NCBI GenBank assembly: GCA_019843655.1
Contig: JACDQD010000006.1
Coordinates: forward strand, 19,238,246-19,302,245
Length of the DNA stretch: 64,000 bases
Reading direction: 5' to 3'
DNA from: Lethocerus indicus
Taxonomy: Eukaryota; Arthropoda; Insecta; Hemiptera; Belostomatidae
Made by a program: the position numbers and the translations under genes. Below, one piece after another: positions 52,601 through 64,000 of this stretch (the first letter of the stretch is position 1; the number at the start of each line of letters is the position of its first letter). The notes under the pieces were generated by a model. That model saw only the letters and a list, made by a program, of their open reading frames with translations. It was not told the origin of the DNA and did no database searches.

Positions 52601-53974
52601 AATGTACACGTCTATTAAATGCATGCAAATGGTAGAGGATTGCCGAATTAAGAAGTGCGTGTCTTTTAATTATGCTCAGTTTTGAATAAACTAGGTATGA
52701 TGATTGTACGGACGAGCCAAAACAACGAACGTGTCCGTCTCAGTCGGAAGTTGATGCCGCTAACGAGAAAGGCCCCCACTAAAACGCGGCTCATTTAATT
52801 TAAACCAAGTCCCTCGGTGGGGACTTGAAATGTACCGAGGAGCCGGCCTGCAATAAGCGGGCATTTGCTTTGCTAACGAACGTTCTTTCTTCTCGGCCAG
52901 AATCCAAGTCAGTCGGCCAACGATAGGATCTAATTTAAGTAATGTATACACCAAGATGCCCCGGATCAAGTCTTCTAATACCCCGTTGAAAGTTACTCTT
53001 TCAATTGTCAACTTTCTCTCTATTTAAATTCAGATTGTGTAAATAATTCCACTTTCTGAATAATCGCTCATATTTCCATATTTTATTCATTTTAACCCGT
53101 GCCTAGTATTAATCATTTAAGATATTCAAATTAAGTATTTATATCGGCATTTTATTATCAGCGAGCGGATGCGGCAGATATCAATAATCGTTTTACACAA
53201 AGATTACGATTTTCTCACAAAAATCTATTAAAAATAGCACTTGAGCAGCAGTAACAAAGTCAACCTTTGACAATCCTTCTCATATTAATGTTTCCCTTGG
53301 GACGTTCATATGATTATTAACTGCTGGGTTTTTATAGTTTATTTTCGGCTTCGATTTGTGGCCGATCGTAATTAGCGGTCGGTTTCGCATTTCGTGAACA
53401 TGAGGTTTTTTCTACGAGAGCGATTTCAATTAAAATGGGACGGGGGGCGAGGGAGGAAACCGGGAGCCAGACTGAGAAGGGCAGAAGCCCGACAGAATAA
53501 AAAGTTTTAACAAGCCCCCGCCGCACCCGCCCGAAACTTGGGCGACTCGTGACAAAGGGTTTTTATTAAAATTGTATACCTGGAATATAAAATTTTAAAA
53601 AACTAAAAGAAGACGAAGGTCCCGAATGAGAAAAAAGTTGAATTAACTCGTTTTTTTCCCTCAGCTCGAACCGCCGACCACCCGACCAACCCCGGCCACC
53701 TTATAACGTGCCCTAATGCGGTTGAAACGTGACCGGAATTTGCGAATCGGTGCAGAGCAAAGTACCTTTTCTAAAGTATTTTATCCCTTATGTATTACTC
53801 CGTGGTAGAGTACACCGGCTTATTATCCTGAGTTAATGAAGTCTGCCGCGTTCATATATAAATTTACAGGACACAATTCTACATTAGTTTAAGAGGTTAA
53901 AAGGGATGAGAGTAATAATTGGGGTGATAGTAACCCCCTCGTCTAGTGGTAGTAATTATATAACGTGTTATATA
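49621..53974. other. Noncoding stretch
   Basis: AT-rich. GC-richer patches at about 50030-50240, 51470-51570, 52690-52870 and 53330-53750. No gene recognised. Confidence 0.55.
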
Positions 53975-54397
53975 CACTTTGAATATTTTTTGGGCATCCT
54001 TACTGCATCCTCACTTGTACTGTCTACTAAGGTCAGTTATAATATATTTTAATGTTTGACTTATTTTTAACATCATTAAAACGCCTAGTGTAATCAGTTT
54101 AATGCGCTACTAGTTTCAATGGTACGGCGTACCTAATACTAGCCCGCAAGAAAGGTATGTCTTACATTTAAGTATTAGCGCCTTACATATAGCGCCTTAC
54201 AGTACAAGTGACAGTGGCAGTGCAGTGAGAATGCCCAAAAAGCATCCAAAGTGCCAAAAGTTACTAACACCGCTACTGAAGATGGCGAGTAGCCTAAACC
54301 GGTCTGGTAAAAGACCAAACCAGCGATAGGAAACAGAAACACAAGAAATCTACGGTATTTCAACCCCACGCAGACCACAGAACAGGTATTCTAAACT
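53975..54397 (+). repeat. Foldback repeat copy E, left arm truncated
   Basis: The left arm is reduced to its inner end (CACTTTGAATATTTTTTGGG, 53975..about 54021). The core (about 54022..54200) is oriented as in copy C. The right arm and tail are complete to about 54397 (ACAGGTATTCTAAACT). The exon-like segment starting at 54282 has an in-frame TAG at its 16th codon (54327..54329), so it cannot encode the full peptide. No clear target duplication is visible. Confidence 0.87.
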
Positions 54398-56033
54398 AAT
54401 TTATTTGCTTTTCAGGTGGAGAAAAGCTGAAGACGGTTGCTACATTATCCTTGGCTTTTAATTTATCAGTATTCTCTAATCAATTCGTTACTTATTGAAA
54501 TTTCGCCTCCTTTACGTTAAGAGAAATCTAGTAAATTCTAAGAACTATTAAAAAAATACGATGGAAAACTAATCAGTCTAAAACCAATCGAACTGGAAGG
54601 GAATGAAGTTTCCTCGAACGATTTTACCTACTTTGATGTTCGGCATCAGCTTTGATGCTGTCTCCCATTTGGGTTTTCCCCTTGAATGGAAGATTACTAG
54701 CCAGAAGATGGAACACACAAGTGTAACGCGGACGGTCAGCGAATGATTACAACGCATGGAAGGGTTTCAAGTTATTGACCCGGGTTATTACTGTAAATGT
54801 TTCTATAATATTTTCGCTGTTGCCCGTCCGTACAGTTTAGTAGGCTTTTACTTCAAGAATTCCCACCTTTATTTATTTTTAATTTGCCCAATTTCTCATA
54901 TATGCGATAGAAAACGATTGGAAAGGCAGTTATTCTTACACAGGATACAGCTTCAGGGTATTACATTACGGCGATATTTTGTAAACAACTGAATAAAAGC
55001 CCACAATAACATGCCTAGTGTAAGGCAGAATATGTTTATATACTCCATATAAGGTATATGCTTGTTCGATAGCCGACCAACTCTTATAAAAAAAGAAGAA
55101 AGTTGTTTGTATAAAGTAATAAGTATTGAAATTTGCTGAAACAATTCCTTGCATCAAGTTGGCAGCTGTTCCACAAAAATACGCCAGGGGTAAAAAATAA
55201 AATCCTCCTAATTTGTGGTGGGCGGATGAGCACAACACTAAGCCGTTGCAAATTTAAATTGCTCTCCCAGGATTAACCTTCTCTGCTCTCCCCACCTTTC
55301 CCTTCCAACGCTCACGAAATTGCTTTTTATAATCCGACCCATTACTGTCTTATGTAATGAGTTATTGAAATTAATCCTATTATAGTAATCAATTCCCCCC
55401 ACCCCACTGGCTTTAGGTAGCTGTTGCTGGAAAATAAGAAAAAAATGAAAAACTTAAATAGATAGCGCCCCCATCCACACAGCTTGCTTTTAGCATATAA
55501 CTGATTTTATTCCGTAAATCGGTAAATTAATTTACAATATACATTCAAAATATAATTCCAAAAGATTCAGACTCAAAAAATATTTGCGTCCATTTTATTT
55601 CTAGTCTAAACATAAAATAAATGTGAAACTAAAATGAACCTAAAATGAAATCAACTTGAAATAAATACATGGTGATTCTTCTATGTATTTTTAAACAAAT
55701 AATTTGGAAAAGTTGGTTTAAATAGTACACCAAGTGTAAAACAAGTAATTTATTGTATGAACGAATTATTTTTTTATTATTATCAATATTTAAACCTACC
55801 AATTTTAGTACCGCTAAATTTAATGCTTAGCCCATAATTTCATATTTATATTTGGTCCCTTACAATGTTCTGTATATACCAATAAGTATTATTCTTTTCA
55901 AACATTGATACACCCAGTAATAATGTTACTATGTAATTTACATTTGTAAATATACAAATTTTACAGTAAAATAAATATATTGTGAAACAAAAACCTGGAT
56001 GTTAACTGTTCAAACATAAGTGATTGTGGACAC

Positions 56034-56055
56034 ATGGAGCTTCGTTAAGCTCCAT
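56034..56055. repeat. Perfect 9-bp stem, 4-base loop hairpin
   Basis: ATGGAGCTT, loop CGTT, then AAGCTCCAT. The surrounding sequence is AT-rich and unremarkable. A T-tract does not follow, so nothing suggests a terminator. Confidence 0.6.
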
Positions 56056-56933
56056 TTGGGGTGCATGTTGTGTTTATTAACCCAATCATTTTACATGCTG
56101 TGGATTAAATATAGCACGTCGGTCGTTTGTTAAATTCAAACTGAGTTTAAGGTACTAAATTCAAACTGAACCGAAATAAATTAACATCCGTCATTTAAAT
56201 TCTATATGTAATTTAATTCACTTATATCTCAAATTGCCATTGAAGTTTCTTATGTAACCATATTAAATATTAGCGGTTTGGTTTGGCTCATATGTCGCTA
56301 TTTACCGTGTATTATTTAGGGCTTGACAATGCAATTATTTATTTTTACAACTTTTTTACAGTTAATTGAAAATATTTATTTTTTACTGCGTTTAAAGTAC
56401 TAGGACCTAAAATGAAGTTAAACTAAATAACATTCTTCCATCATTTATATTAAATCATTTTTATGAATGACTCTCTGCGTCCCCTCGTCCCCTTACGAAA
56501 TAGACCGGCTTTATTGATCGGCATGCAGAAACGGAGTCCTTTCAGAAAGTGAACCGATTCCGTTGTGCGAGTTCCTATTTTCTTATCCTATGAACAACGC
56601 CCGGAGACAATAGCCGGTTTTCTATTAAACATTCTCGAATCGGGATGAAACAACAAGGAGTCCCTGGTAGGAAGAGAGGGAGGCGGGGTTGGTTTCGGCC
56701 TGTTACTCCCCATAAAAATCCGGTGGGGGGTGGGATCAATTTGAAGAGGATCCCCCTGTGTTGTACGTGCATTCTTCCCCAGGAGGCAAGCTCAATCGAC
56801 CGTTCAAAAACCAATTATTCGGCTTAGCTCTAGGAATTCCAATTAAAATTGTAGCGTTGTTCCAGGGCAACTGGAAGGACTCCACTCCCCCTTCTCGACA
56901 GGAGCAGAAGGCTTTTATTACTCCAGCGAGCCT

Positions 56934-56953
56934 CCTCCTCCTCCTCCTCCTCT
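56934..56953. repeat. (CTC)n trinucleotide run
   Basis: Six to seven CTC units inside a GC-richer stretch. No accompanying coding frame is supported. Confidence 0.8.
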
Positions 56954-57553
56954 TACAAAGAAGAAAAACCCGGCACATCAAATTATTGCCGTGTTTTCGT
57001 TGAGTTATTGGCCTACGAGTTGAAAGAGGAATAATGTTCACACTGGGAATTACATAGAATTTGTTGGGGCGAGGAGCCTTTACTTCGAAGATTGTCATAC
57101 AAGGTATATTTCAATAAGTCGCTAATGTGAGACTTCGCTTTGTCTCTGAAAGCGATTTTATGTATAAATCGCAAATCATTTTCGACCCAGCTTTATTTCT
57201 GTTTATTCTGTATATGGAAGAACTTCTGGATGGTGGATATCTCATAAGTTCTTAATCTCAGTGGGGCTTACGTAAAAATATAAAATATTTTAACTTTGTC
57301 AGAAAGAAACTGGTTATATTCGAAAGTGTACATGTCACATCAATAAATACATATGTAAATGTGTGTGGGTATATTTCAATATTAGTGATAAATACACTAT
57401 AACTGCTGCTATACCAGTAACGGCAGTGACGGCTTCGAGGGAATCCCCGAAGAACGGGACACGGACTCGGGTGTCGTTACTTTTATTGCTGCTCGTATTT
57501 TGAGATTAGCCGAACCGAACTCGGTCGAGGAGAGGAGATCGGGATTAAGTAAC

Positions 57554-57555
<2 letters not shown>

Positions 57556-57624
<69 letters not shown>
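57556..57624. repeat. (AG)n microsatellite, longest purine tract of the window
   Basis: About 34 uninterrupted AG units followed by G-rich sequence (GGGGGGAGGGGGAGG). It faces a (CT)n tract 160 bases downstream. Confidence 0.95.
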
Positions 57625-57629
<5 letters not shown>

Positions 57630-57780
57630 AGGGGGAGGAAGTATCGGGAAGAGCCGCGTCCTCTGTTATCTTCATAGCCCAGCATTTCCATTTCGAACCG
57701 GTTTCGAAACACGACCCACCCTCAAAAAAGGGGCCAAGAATTCGATTACTTTAACAGCATTCAAGGGCCTTCCCCTTCCA

Positions 57781-57782
<2 letters not shown>

Positions 57783-57807
<25 letters not shown>
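57783..57807. repeat. (CT)n microsatellite
   Basis: About 12 CT units, complementary to the (AG)n tract at 57556. Confidence 0.92.
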
Positions 57808-57811
<4 letters not shown>

Positions 57812-58545
57812 CCTACTGGCACACCACCATTGAATTCGGAATCAAATCCTTTAAGCGCGCGGTAGGGCACGGTGCCCGGGGTCGGTCCCTGCCCGTTTTG
57901 ACCTTTCGACACTAGATTGAACACAGTATGGCTTATCGCTCCGCCCAAAGGCGAAGCACAATCATCACACCAACCTTTATGCATTCAATTTTGGAGCTCG
58001 TTTCTTATTTAGACGTGCACGTTGGGGAAGAAAAACAATTTCCAGCGTAACATAACATTACCCGCGTTTATAGTGAGTTTAGTGTATAATAGAATAGAAT
58101 CCTTTATATTAAAAAAATACTGTAATTAATTAGACATCGAAACTTTCAGTTAAGTGTGTTGATTGAACTATTCGGACTGTGCGCGGACATAAAAAACCGT
58201 ACCCTGCGTGTTAACGCCAAATAAAAACACAAACGTCAATAAATTCTCTTTCCTTTTATCATAAATGGTCGCTGTCAAATTGATTCCCATCTACTACCTG
58301 TTCCTATAGCGAAGTTCAAAGAGACCAACTGTGATTGTGTACTGCGATGTATTATACAATAGCCCGCAGGTATAATGAACGTATATTCTGTTCAGGAAAC
58401 AATTGAAAGGGCTCGAATTGTGCTGTCTCCTTATTAACACAGTTCGGAGAATTGAGTTTTTGGGCCGAAAATTTCGCTTCCGCGACCCGAATGTTAATAC
58501 GGTGTGTGGTTGAGGCTTTGTCCATGCAATTTCGAAAGTATTCCA

Positions 58546-58549
<4 letters not shown>

Positions 58550-58599
<50 letters not shown>
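58550..58599. repeat. (TA)n microsatellite, about 25 units
   Basis: Uninterrupted TA run ending TATG. Confidence 0.95.
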
Positions 58600-58603
<4 letters not shown>

Positions 58604-59209
58604 TTCATGGTATCAGCTACAATAATAATTTTGCATCAATAATAATAACAATAATAGCTAAACTCGTGCACGCAATTTATGTACAACTAAACATATATTT
58701 AGATATTATATTGCATTCGAACGAATTTTAAATGCCACTTACGGTAACGTTCAACTTAACCAGAAGTGATATCTCCCTGAATATAAGTAAGCATATGTAA
58801 TATGCTTTTATTACATCTACATCATTACAAAAAAATATAAATAATTCTGCCGTACGTGTAGCGGTTACAATTCTTCGTACGTCCTCGTCTGGGTCCAGTT
58901 TCCTTAATGGACGGGCCGTGGAAGAGGAAGGGCATAATTTCGAGCGACCCACATTACCGAATAACATTTGGGTCCTGGCAGAAGGGTCGTGGCTGTCCAG
59001 GCCCTATTTCAAAAGGAGAGTCGGGTTTTATGACCCGGTCCCGGCCCCTTTTATGGCTCAATACTGATCCACTCACGAGGCATTTAACAAACAATCTACC
59101 GAAAGCGTCGTTGCACCTGTCCTAATTCACTTAACGCCACTTCGTTAACAATTCCCTCGTTAACAAAAATCTCGTATCTCGCCATTAGACAAGAAGGTAA
59201 AATTTTTGA
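58600..59209. other. Noncoding stretch
   Basis: AT-rich, then a moderately GC-rich patch at 58880-59070. Nothing identifiable. Confidence 0.55.
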
Positions 59210-59598
59210 CCGCAGATTTCTGTCTCCTCTCGCTTTTGCTAGACCGGTTTCGGCTGCTCGCCATCTTCAGTAGCGGTGTTAGTCAGTTTTGGCGCTTTGG
59301 ATGTTTTTTGGGCATCCTCACTTGTACGGCACTAAGGTCATTATAATATATTTTAATAATTGAGTTATTTTTAACACTATTAAAACCCGTTGTGTATTCA
59401 GTTTAATGCGCTACTAGTTTCAATGGTACGGCGCACGTAATACTAGCCCGCAACAAAGGTTTGTCTTACATTTTAGTATCAGCACCTTACATATACCGCC
59501 TTACAGTACAAGTGACAGTGACAGTGCAGTGAGGTTAACCGAAATACATCCAAAGTGCCAAAAGTTACTAACACCGCTACTGAAGATGACGAGCAACC
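59210..59598 (+). repeat. Foldback repeat copy F, right end truncated
   Basis: The left arm begins CCGCAGATTTC at 59210 and has lost about 8-10 bases at each of two places (after GATTTC and after CTCTCGC). The core (about 59331..59503) is oriented as in copies C and E. The right arm stops at about 59598, inside the exon-like segment, and its ATG has become ATGACG. Outer arm and tail are missing. Short T-rich sequences at both junctions (AATTTTTG and ATTTTTTG) could be a degraded duplication, but I do not rely on that. Confidence 0.87.
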
Positions 59599-62205
59599 AT
59601 TTTTTGCGGGTCAACTATTTAACTGTCCGCGCACTTTATATTCAGTGTATCATTCTATTAATGATTACATTTTACTTGCCAAATGTTTGAATAGTGCCAT
59701 GAAAGTGCAGTATAAATTCGATAGCTGTATAAGATGAGGCGTTATTTTTATCATGGTTTAGGAGTGTCTGGAGGTAGTGGCCATGAACGGGAATGGGCGC
59801 CCCCAAAGACAGGCCGGTAGGACAATGTCTATATGACATTTGGTGTCGCTCGACCAAAGCCCAACTCGGGCCCCGTTAACGACATTCTTTATCACTTCTC
59901 GCCTCCACAAAATCTTTTATCCCCCCCTCACTCTACCTGCTCCTTGAATAGCATTTCACCGGGTTTTATTGTTTTCGGCTGCTGTACTTCCCCCTTCTTA
60001 TTGTATCCCTCTTCCACGCCTTTGACCCTGACCCTTAATCCATTGTAACCCCTTACAGTTCTACTGATATAATAACACAGACCCCAGTAAGAGTGTAACG
60101 ATGCAGTATCATAAACTGCGACTAACGGAACAAAGTAATATTCAACCTTAAAAGAAAACTAAAATGGACTACACAGTTACTTGGACAGGATTTTCACTTT
60201 GCAAGTTGTTACGGGTGCATTTCGTTAAAATAAATGCAATAAAAGATACAATTTAAATTCATGAAGTGAATAAGAGAAGTAAACATATTGTTGTCTTGTT
60301 TTTATAGTAAAGTAGTGAATATTTAACAAATGATTCGGAATTTGTTGTTTTGACGTTTAAACTGTTTGTTACCCCACCAGTTAACCCCTTTCGAGACGCG
60401 TGAGTAACATGATACATAAATGACTATTTGAAACAAGATTAGTGAGGAGCGCTAAAAAATGGGGTGAAGGAGCGATGAAAATAGACGATGAATGTTGAAT
60501 AGTAATGAAGTTATAGGACGGTTAAGGAAATCGAATAGTGGATAAGAGCAAAACACCTGGTGGTAATCACTTTTAAGTGAGTGATAGTGCGGAGTTCTCC
60601 CCCCCCCTCCCGATTCAACGCCATTTACACGTACACCATCTTCGTACAATTCGTATCACGCCACTGATATTCTGTTACCTGTATTGCTTTCGACACTTTC
60701 ACAAAGCCAAGAATATTTTCCTTCCATTCCCATAGCAATATATTCAGATATTCTCCACAAACTGCATCACATTTTAGTGCTGTAGCACTCTTACATGGTT
60801 ATATAATTGGTTACATCATGTATGTAGTATTTCATTGATTTATTTACGTATTTATTTATATATTTAATTAATTAAAAAAACATTTTTTCGGAGCGAAACT
60901 AAATTTACTAATAATATAATTTATTTTAAAAGGGAATTCGGTTATATAAATTAAACGTTTCATGTTGGACCAGGCAGAACGCTACTCCCTCTGTTATTAA
61001 TGGAATAAAAAACCTTTTCGAGTTACTTTGCCCAAGCGACGTCATTAACTGACGTCTCATTAAAGATAAAATCGAGTCCCAACATCACTTTGATGTACTT
61101 CATATGCATTAGCGCTCAGAGGCCTGAGGACATTCAGATCGCGAATGCATCTTGCATTATATATCAAGTTTAAAATGTGTTCTTCGTCAGTTTTCGCCTT
61201 TTAATTATTTTTCCTCTGATTAAAAATGAGGCCTGTACAGATTCGTTACAAATGGGCAGATACTATAGGACTACCATTTAATTTCACAATTATGGCACAA
61301 GTAATAGATCACAATCAATGTTGTTTTTATAAGCAAACCATGATAATTCTATTCATAATTCTTATTGAAAAATTGCCCCAACTCAAATATTCTGTGCAAT
61401 CGCATTTGAGATAGTAAGCAGTATACCTCGGTTATTATTAAATGGGTCCGCTAATGTCAACGTACCTTCCCGTTGGGAATTATTTATTGGCTCCACTCCT
61501 TAATGGTGTTCCCTAGTATTCCAACAATATTGACTAATTAATGCCCAACACCGGAAATCAATTATAGATCTCCGACATTTACAGGCTGACTGTAAATGCA
61601 ATCCCATTTGCGTTTCTCAGTATTTATAATCTCTTATTCGAGGCGGTACTGTTATTAAATCCAAGACGGCATTCAATATTCATGGCCAATTAGAGAAAGT
61701 TCGTTGTTCTCAATTTCGCAGTTATAAAATATTCGATTAAATATTATGGTTTCGGCACATTAAAATATAAATCTTATTGTTAACATATCGAAAGAAAACG
61801 ATTCTCGAGTCTTCCATGATGGGGCAGCAGTAACTTTAAATCTTAATAGTTTAATATTTTGCGCTGTATTATTATTTCATAACCCGCATACGGAAATAAC
61901 GGCTACAAGCTTTCCGTGTGTATTATTATGAGAACAGTGGTCAGTTTGTAATTCTAACCCGAGAAATAAACTGCCTTACTACTGACTGTCCAAACACACT
62001 GGTAACATCAGTGGAAACAAGCCGACGCTGTTCTGGGTTATAATTAAACAATTTAGAGGGGGTAGAGAGTCCAATCATAGTATTCCTATAATTTCGCTTA
62101 AACCGAATAGAGTGGGCGTCGATAGGCTGCCAAAATACAATCGTGTGCTCAAAGTCGGAGAAGCCGTGTGAGAGGAACGGGGTCGTGGCGGGTTGGCCTT
62201 CTCTG
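59599..62205. other. Noncoding stretch
   Basis: AT-rich with short GC-richer patches. No gene, structured repeat or RNA recognised. Confidence 0.6.
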
Positions 62206-62259
62206 TGGATGAGGATGTGGATGAGGATGAGGATGAGGATGAGGGTGAGGATGAGGGTG
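62206..62259. repeat. GGATGA hexanucleotide array
   Basis: About nine units of GGATGA with GTG and GGT variants, purine-rich on the plus strand. Open in translation, but with no other sign of coding. Confidence 0.88.
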
Positions 62260-64000
62260 ACGCGAGACAGGCCCCCCCCTCCTATGATGATTGATGAACC
62301 CGATCCCACCCACTGGACTCGCACGTCACTCCGTCACCAATTTCGCTCGTCGATATATTCCCTGGATTTGGTACCGAAAGAAAAAAAAAAGGACTGTACT
62401 TTTTACGAGCCTCCCAACTCTCAGAAATGAAAAATATCTTGTTTGGCACCGTCGGACCAGCGGAAAACTAGTTCTGCTATTTCCCAGTTGCCGATGAACT
62501 TGGAAAACTGGAAAATTAAGTTTCCAGCCAGCGATCGGTTAATCAACGCGAAGGTGTCATCATTATGTTAATAGTTGCAAATAAAGATCCGACTAAATGT
62601 TTTTGTGCCAACTACTCATACGCTATAAACTGTTAAATATATTGAACATATTATTTTTGTGTGCACCAATTTCTGCTGTAAAGAGTAGTTTCACTAAGAG
62701 AAATTGATCACCAGGTGTTGAAACTTGAAAACAACGAAGAACCAATAACGAAACAGTTTGAAGCAAAAGAAAATTCTATTTTTAACTTCAATTTATCGAG
62801 CCAACAATATGTTGTATAATTTACTTCCAGTACTGAAGTGAAGTGGTCGGTAATTTATTCTCATGAGGTATACTGAAGGGTTTTTTTAGGTTATTCCCAA
62901 AACTGGCTATTCCCATTTATGCGAAAAATGTTGGTGCCGGCTTGCTTTTTGCGAGGCTGAATTTATTGTCGGTTGAAAATAATTGGCCATTTCACAATCA
63001 GAAAACTTTGAATTGGCGGATACCGATTCTGTTAAATTGATTGGGAAATCGGGAATAAATCGTATATTTTTTCCTCTTGAACCGTTACTTCCTACCTAAT
63101 TTCTCTGGTAGTTTCTTCCGATATTTCGTTAACGCAAAGTCAAAATATTTTAATATATAGGATATAATATTTTGATATATGGGATCACACCGGTATCCGT
63201 AACTTAAATAAAATTCGGTTCATACGCTGCAGTTAGGTTTTAGAATGTAGCCGAGATACTTGAATGTAATATTACAGGTTTAAAATTAGAAATATTCCCT
63301 GGAATACTGTTACTCATTTATTGGGGTGAGTAAATTCCCCAATTTAGCCGGGTGGAATAAATTGCTGTAGTTACTACGCCAGTGAAATATTTGTGACGAA
63401 ATATTATCCATACTCCATATGAGTGGGGCCATTCTGTCGTGTAATCATCGGTTGAGGAACTTGAGAAGCGTGAAGCGAATGTTCGGAGCGGATTGGAGGA
63501 TTGTTTTAAGGACACGAAGGAGGTGGACAGAGGGAGAGGGCCCAACTGAGTGTGACTGGACCTACACAAATATTGGGCCGGTTCGGTGCAACCGACGCTC
63601 ATTGTACGAGCCCCATTAGTCACGCACCCAATGGGGCTTGTACCGCAACCAACGGGGATACCATTCGTCCGTTCTCCACCACCGTCCTTATTTTCAGAAC
63701 CCAGAGACACCTACAGTTTCACACATAGCTTGAACAGTAAGCCTTAGGGAAAGAGACATGGGAAACTCCCGAGGGAATAGTTCGGAGAAAGAGAGATATG
63801 TAGTAGCAAAACTCCAAAAGGATTTGGTTGCAGGACAGAGATGCTTCTGGGGTCGGTCCAAACTCAATTTGTGTATATAGCGTTTTAGATTAAAGCCGTG
63901 CGACATATTTGTATAGGTAAATTAATGTCACCGACCGGAACCCCTTTTTACAAGATTTCAAACTGTCAAATGTACGTTTATACGGTTGTGTTCACAAACT
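62260..64000. other. Noncoding stretch at window end
   Basis: AT-rich except 63400-63720, which is GC-richer and holds the hairpin at 63604. The 130-codon minus-strand frame there matches nothing I recognise. Confidence 0.5.
63604..63643. repeat. 14-bp stem hairpin
   Basis: GTACGAGCCCCATT (63604..63617), a 12-base loop, then AATGGGGCTTGTAC (63630..63643). One mismatch, which would be a wobble in RNA. Short compared with a typical microRNA precursor. Confidence 0.6.

Larger units (their letters stand above)
54398..57555. other. Noncoding stretch
   Basis: Very AT-rich from 55450 to 56450. Contains the hairpin at 56034 and the CTC run at 56934. Nothing else identifiable. Confidence 0.55.

Noticed and set aside
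63318..63710. 130-codon minus-strand frame
   Set aside because: No recognisable domain; frame spans a hairpin-rich GC patch and lacks any supporting signal.

Overview
The window reads as nuclear DNA of an arthropod, most likely an insect. The only convincing protein-coding gene is a complete, intronless, minus-strand reading frame at 29179..31389. It encodes a Kekkon-type receptor: LRR-Ig ectodomain, single membrane pass and a long cytoplasmic tail. That family is characteristic of insects and related arthropods. The rest is AT-rich noncoding DNA carrying many dinucleotide microsatellites. It is interrupted by GC-richer islands of a few hundred bases. I see no rRNA, convincing tRNA, CRISPR array or bacterial gene organisation. 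I cannot name the species.

Layout: 1..29178 lies downstream of the gene and holds three copies of a foldback repeat (3859, 5943 and 24346), microsatellites, a perfect 22-bp palindrome (18485) and a G-rich quadruplex-like tract (9463). The gene follows. 31390..64000 is the gene's upstream side. It holds a TATA-like candidate (32689), a duplicated 24-mer (33547 and 34200), a GC-rich island with homeodomain-like sites (34495..34850), three more foldback copies (37092, 53975 and 59210), further GC-rich islands, a facing (AG)n/(CT)n pair near 57.6 kb and two compact hairpins (56034 and 63604). One small gene in a large, feature-poor surrounding is the usual look of a developmentally regulated locus, though no enhancer is shown here.

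The most unusual content is the six-copy foldback family. Its best copies have long inverted arms, in some copies around a core of about 165-200 bp, plus a non-inverted tail on the right side only. The arms carry an exon-like segment that starts at ATG, encodes a short Arg/Ser/Asn-rich peptide, and ends at CAG|GTAT, a possible splice donor. The core is found in both orientations relative to the tail. One copy has arms that share private variants, as if one arm had been copied from the other. Flanking direct repeats are of different lengths (8, 12 and 11-17 bp). I do not recognise the family. A Penelope-like or other target-primed retroelement derivative is one possibility; a foldback DNA element is another.
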